NCBI RefSeq assembly: GCF_013426735.1
Contig: NZ_AP023272.1
Span: 1,904,501 to 1,968,500, forward strand
Reading direction: 5' to 3'
DNA from: Agrobacterium vitis
GTDB taxonomy: Bacteria; Pseudomonadota; Alphaproteobacteria; Rhizobiales; Rhizobiaceae
Length of the DNA: 64,000 nt
Each line of letters begins with the position of its first letter. Positions within the stretch are counted from its first letter, which is position 1. Below the pieces are notes generated by a model. The model ran no database searches, was not told the origin of the DNA, and saw only the letters and a list, made by a program, of their open reading frames with translations. Positions 62,786 through 64,000 of this stretch are shown here, in pieces. A program made the translations under genes and the position numbers.

Positions 62786-64000
62786 ATGGCAGCGATCAGC
62801 GGTCCATTCAAAAGCTCGGCCAATGCCGGGCAGCTTTCCGAGGATCTGGCCGGTAAGGTCAATCTGAAACAATATTATTCCGGCGCGCTGGTCATGAAGG
62901 GGTTCGAACCCATTCCGCAATCCGGCTTTGCCAATCTGCCCGGTAGCTTTGACATTGCCGCCCTGCGCTCGGATATCCTGAAAGCCGGGGTGCTCAAGGT
63001 GCAGGTGGGCTTGTCCTACACGCTGGTGTTTACGCCCGGCTATGTCGATATCTGGCGTTATGACCGGGTGAAGGTGGCGGAAATTGCCATTGCGGCGATT
63101 ACCAGCGCCATGGTGCCGGATCTCGAATTTTTCGGGGAGGCCAACACATTCGGGATTTTCCATCAGGACTTGAATAATGGCCGGGGCTATCGCCTGCTGC
63201 GCAACAGCGCCGACGATACCATTTGGACGCTGAGCGATTGGCCTTGGGAATATATCCCGGATGTGGATCTGGGTGGAACCTATGCAAAGACGGATGACGC
63301 GTGGCAGATCATGTTGCGTTGGGTGGACGATGTGACGGCGCTGACGTTGTCCATCAAGGTCGATGGACAGACGACCGGCTCGGTTTCGTTGACCAATAGT
63401 TCGGGTGCTGTTGCGGACCCTGATAGTGATACGGCTGACTGGGTTGGATTTGCCACCCGTATCCGTGATGCTATCGCGTCGCTGAGCGGGTTTGAAAGCG
63501 GCGTCACGGTTTCGGCGGATGCGAAGCAAGGCCGGTTTGCCGTCTACACAGTGGTATTCGGTGGCGTGCTTTCCGGTTCGGAATACGATTTCAGCGTGTC
63601 GGTGGTCAATACGTCCTCGGCCTCGGCCTTGCCTGTGCATACGCAGATTGGCGATACGGCGGGCGAACCGCTGATTTCGGCCTCGCGCGGCGGCTTTCGC
63701 GGCATGGGCATCTATCAGGATCGCGCCATCTACATCGCCGCCAAGGCCAAGCAGGCCTCGGTGGCAATGAGCGAGACCGGGGAATATTTCAATCTCAACA
63801 TTGAGAATACGGCCGATACCGGGGCGCGGCTGGAAGCACTTCGCACCTCCAGTTCCGAAACCATCCTGCATATGCTTGACAATACCTATCTGGTGATTTT
63901 CACCGATCAGGCGGAATGGTTTGCTTCCAACCGCACGGTGGAACGCAATTCAGCGATGAACTGGGTTCGCGCTTCCGAAATCGGTTCCAAGAAGAACTGT
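62786..64000 (+). CDS. Tail tubular protein B-like (gp12 type), cut by window edge
   Basis: The frame starts at ATG 62786 (GGGAGGTGGTAA precedes it) directly after the tail tube A stop and stays open for 405 codons to the edge. It has YYSGALVMKGFEPIPQSGFA, then a beta-rich part and, near the end, DRAIYIAAKAKQASVAMSET and YLVIFTDQAEWFASN, which are typical of the large beta-propeller tail nozzle of podoviruses. These proteins are often 700-800 residues, so about half is missing here. Confidence 0.85.
   Translation, partial: MAAISGPFKSSANAGQLSEDLAGKVNLKQYYSGALVMKGFEPIPQSGFANLPGSFDIAALRSDILKAGVLKVQVGLSYTLVFTPGYVDIWRYDRVKVAEIAIAAITSAMVPDLEFFGEANTFGIFHQDLNNGRGYRLLRNSADDTIWTLSDWPWEYIPDVDLGGTYAKTDDAWQIMLRWVDDVTALTLSIKVDGQTTGSVSLTNSSGAVADPDSDTADWVGFATRIRDAIASLSGFESGVTVSADAKQGRFAVYTVVFGGVLSGSEYDFSVSVVNTSSASALPVHTQIGDTAGEPLISASRGGFRGMGIYQDRAIYIAAKAKQASVAMSETGEYFNLNIENTADTGARLEALRTSSSETILHMLDNTYLVIFTDQAEWFASNRTVERNSAMNWVRASEIGSKKNC

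Overview
The window looks like a chromosomal segment of a Rhizobiaceae alphaproteobacterium, most likely Agrobacterium/Allorhizobium. Four things suggest this: a circularly permuted tmRNA gene whose tag is ANDNNAQGYAVAA; the neighbourhood sspB, ssrA, thyA, folA, hflKC, degP, serB and miaA; the branched-chain genes ilvI, ilvN and ilvC; and short dispersed palindromes of a type known from rhizobia. The species cannot be fixed from the sequence alone.

Positions 1-40029 are host DNA. The left part is largely housekeeping and quality control: the tagging RNA ssrA and its adaptor sspB, one-carbon and nucleotide enzymes (thyA, folA), membrane proteolysis (hflK, hflC) and periplasmic proteolysis (degP), serB and miaA in head-to-head overlap, herA, and ilvI-ilvN behind a leader-peptide attenuator. 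The middle part is more accessory: transporters (two MFS, one LysE), an aldo/keto reductase, a RecD-like helicase, a MerR/LuxR-like composite regulator, pdxJ, a quinone-reductase/HxlR pair, an aspartate-racemase/Lrp pair, msrA, several TetR regulators and ilvC. Two soluble PAS-type chemoreceptors are present. The second is divergent from a MerR regulator with a cobalamin-binding domain of the CarH/LitR light-sensor type.

Positions 40030-64000 hold a tRNA-Lys(CTT) gene followed by the left part of a prophage that runs off the right edge. Two cargo-like genes and a leftward integrase operon come first, made of very small genes that mostly overlap by ATGA-type junctions. The immunity region follows: a CI-type repressor, a Cro-like gene and matching 20-bp operators on both sides. 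Then come rightward replication genes: a protein with a DnaA-domain-IV-like end, a Toprim primase, a GapR-like protein and a large ATPase. The morphogenesis genes close the window: terminase, portal, scaffold, capsid and two tail tubular proteins, the last one cut by the edge. The order and the portal/tail-tube types indicate a temperate podovirus.

The most unusual non-coding structures are in the prophage. One is a tandem module array at 45599-45815, with five CACGTGCA motifs and two perfect DnaA boxes. The second is an iteron-like array at 54174-54388, with ten exact GGTAACA sites, six of them in two triplets phased at 11 bp, around a 24-nt alternating purine-pyrimidine tract. The third is a nested inverted repeat at 44106-44175 that could be a structured RNA. 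The two arrays are candidate origin, partition or packaging sites.
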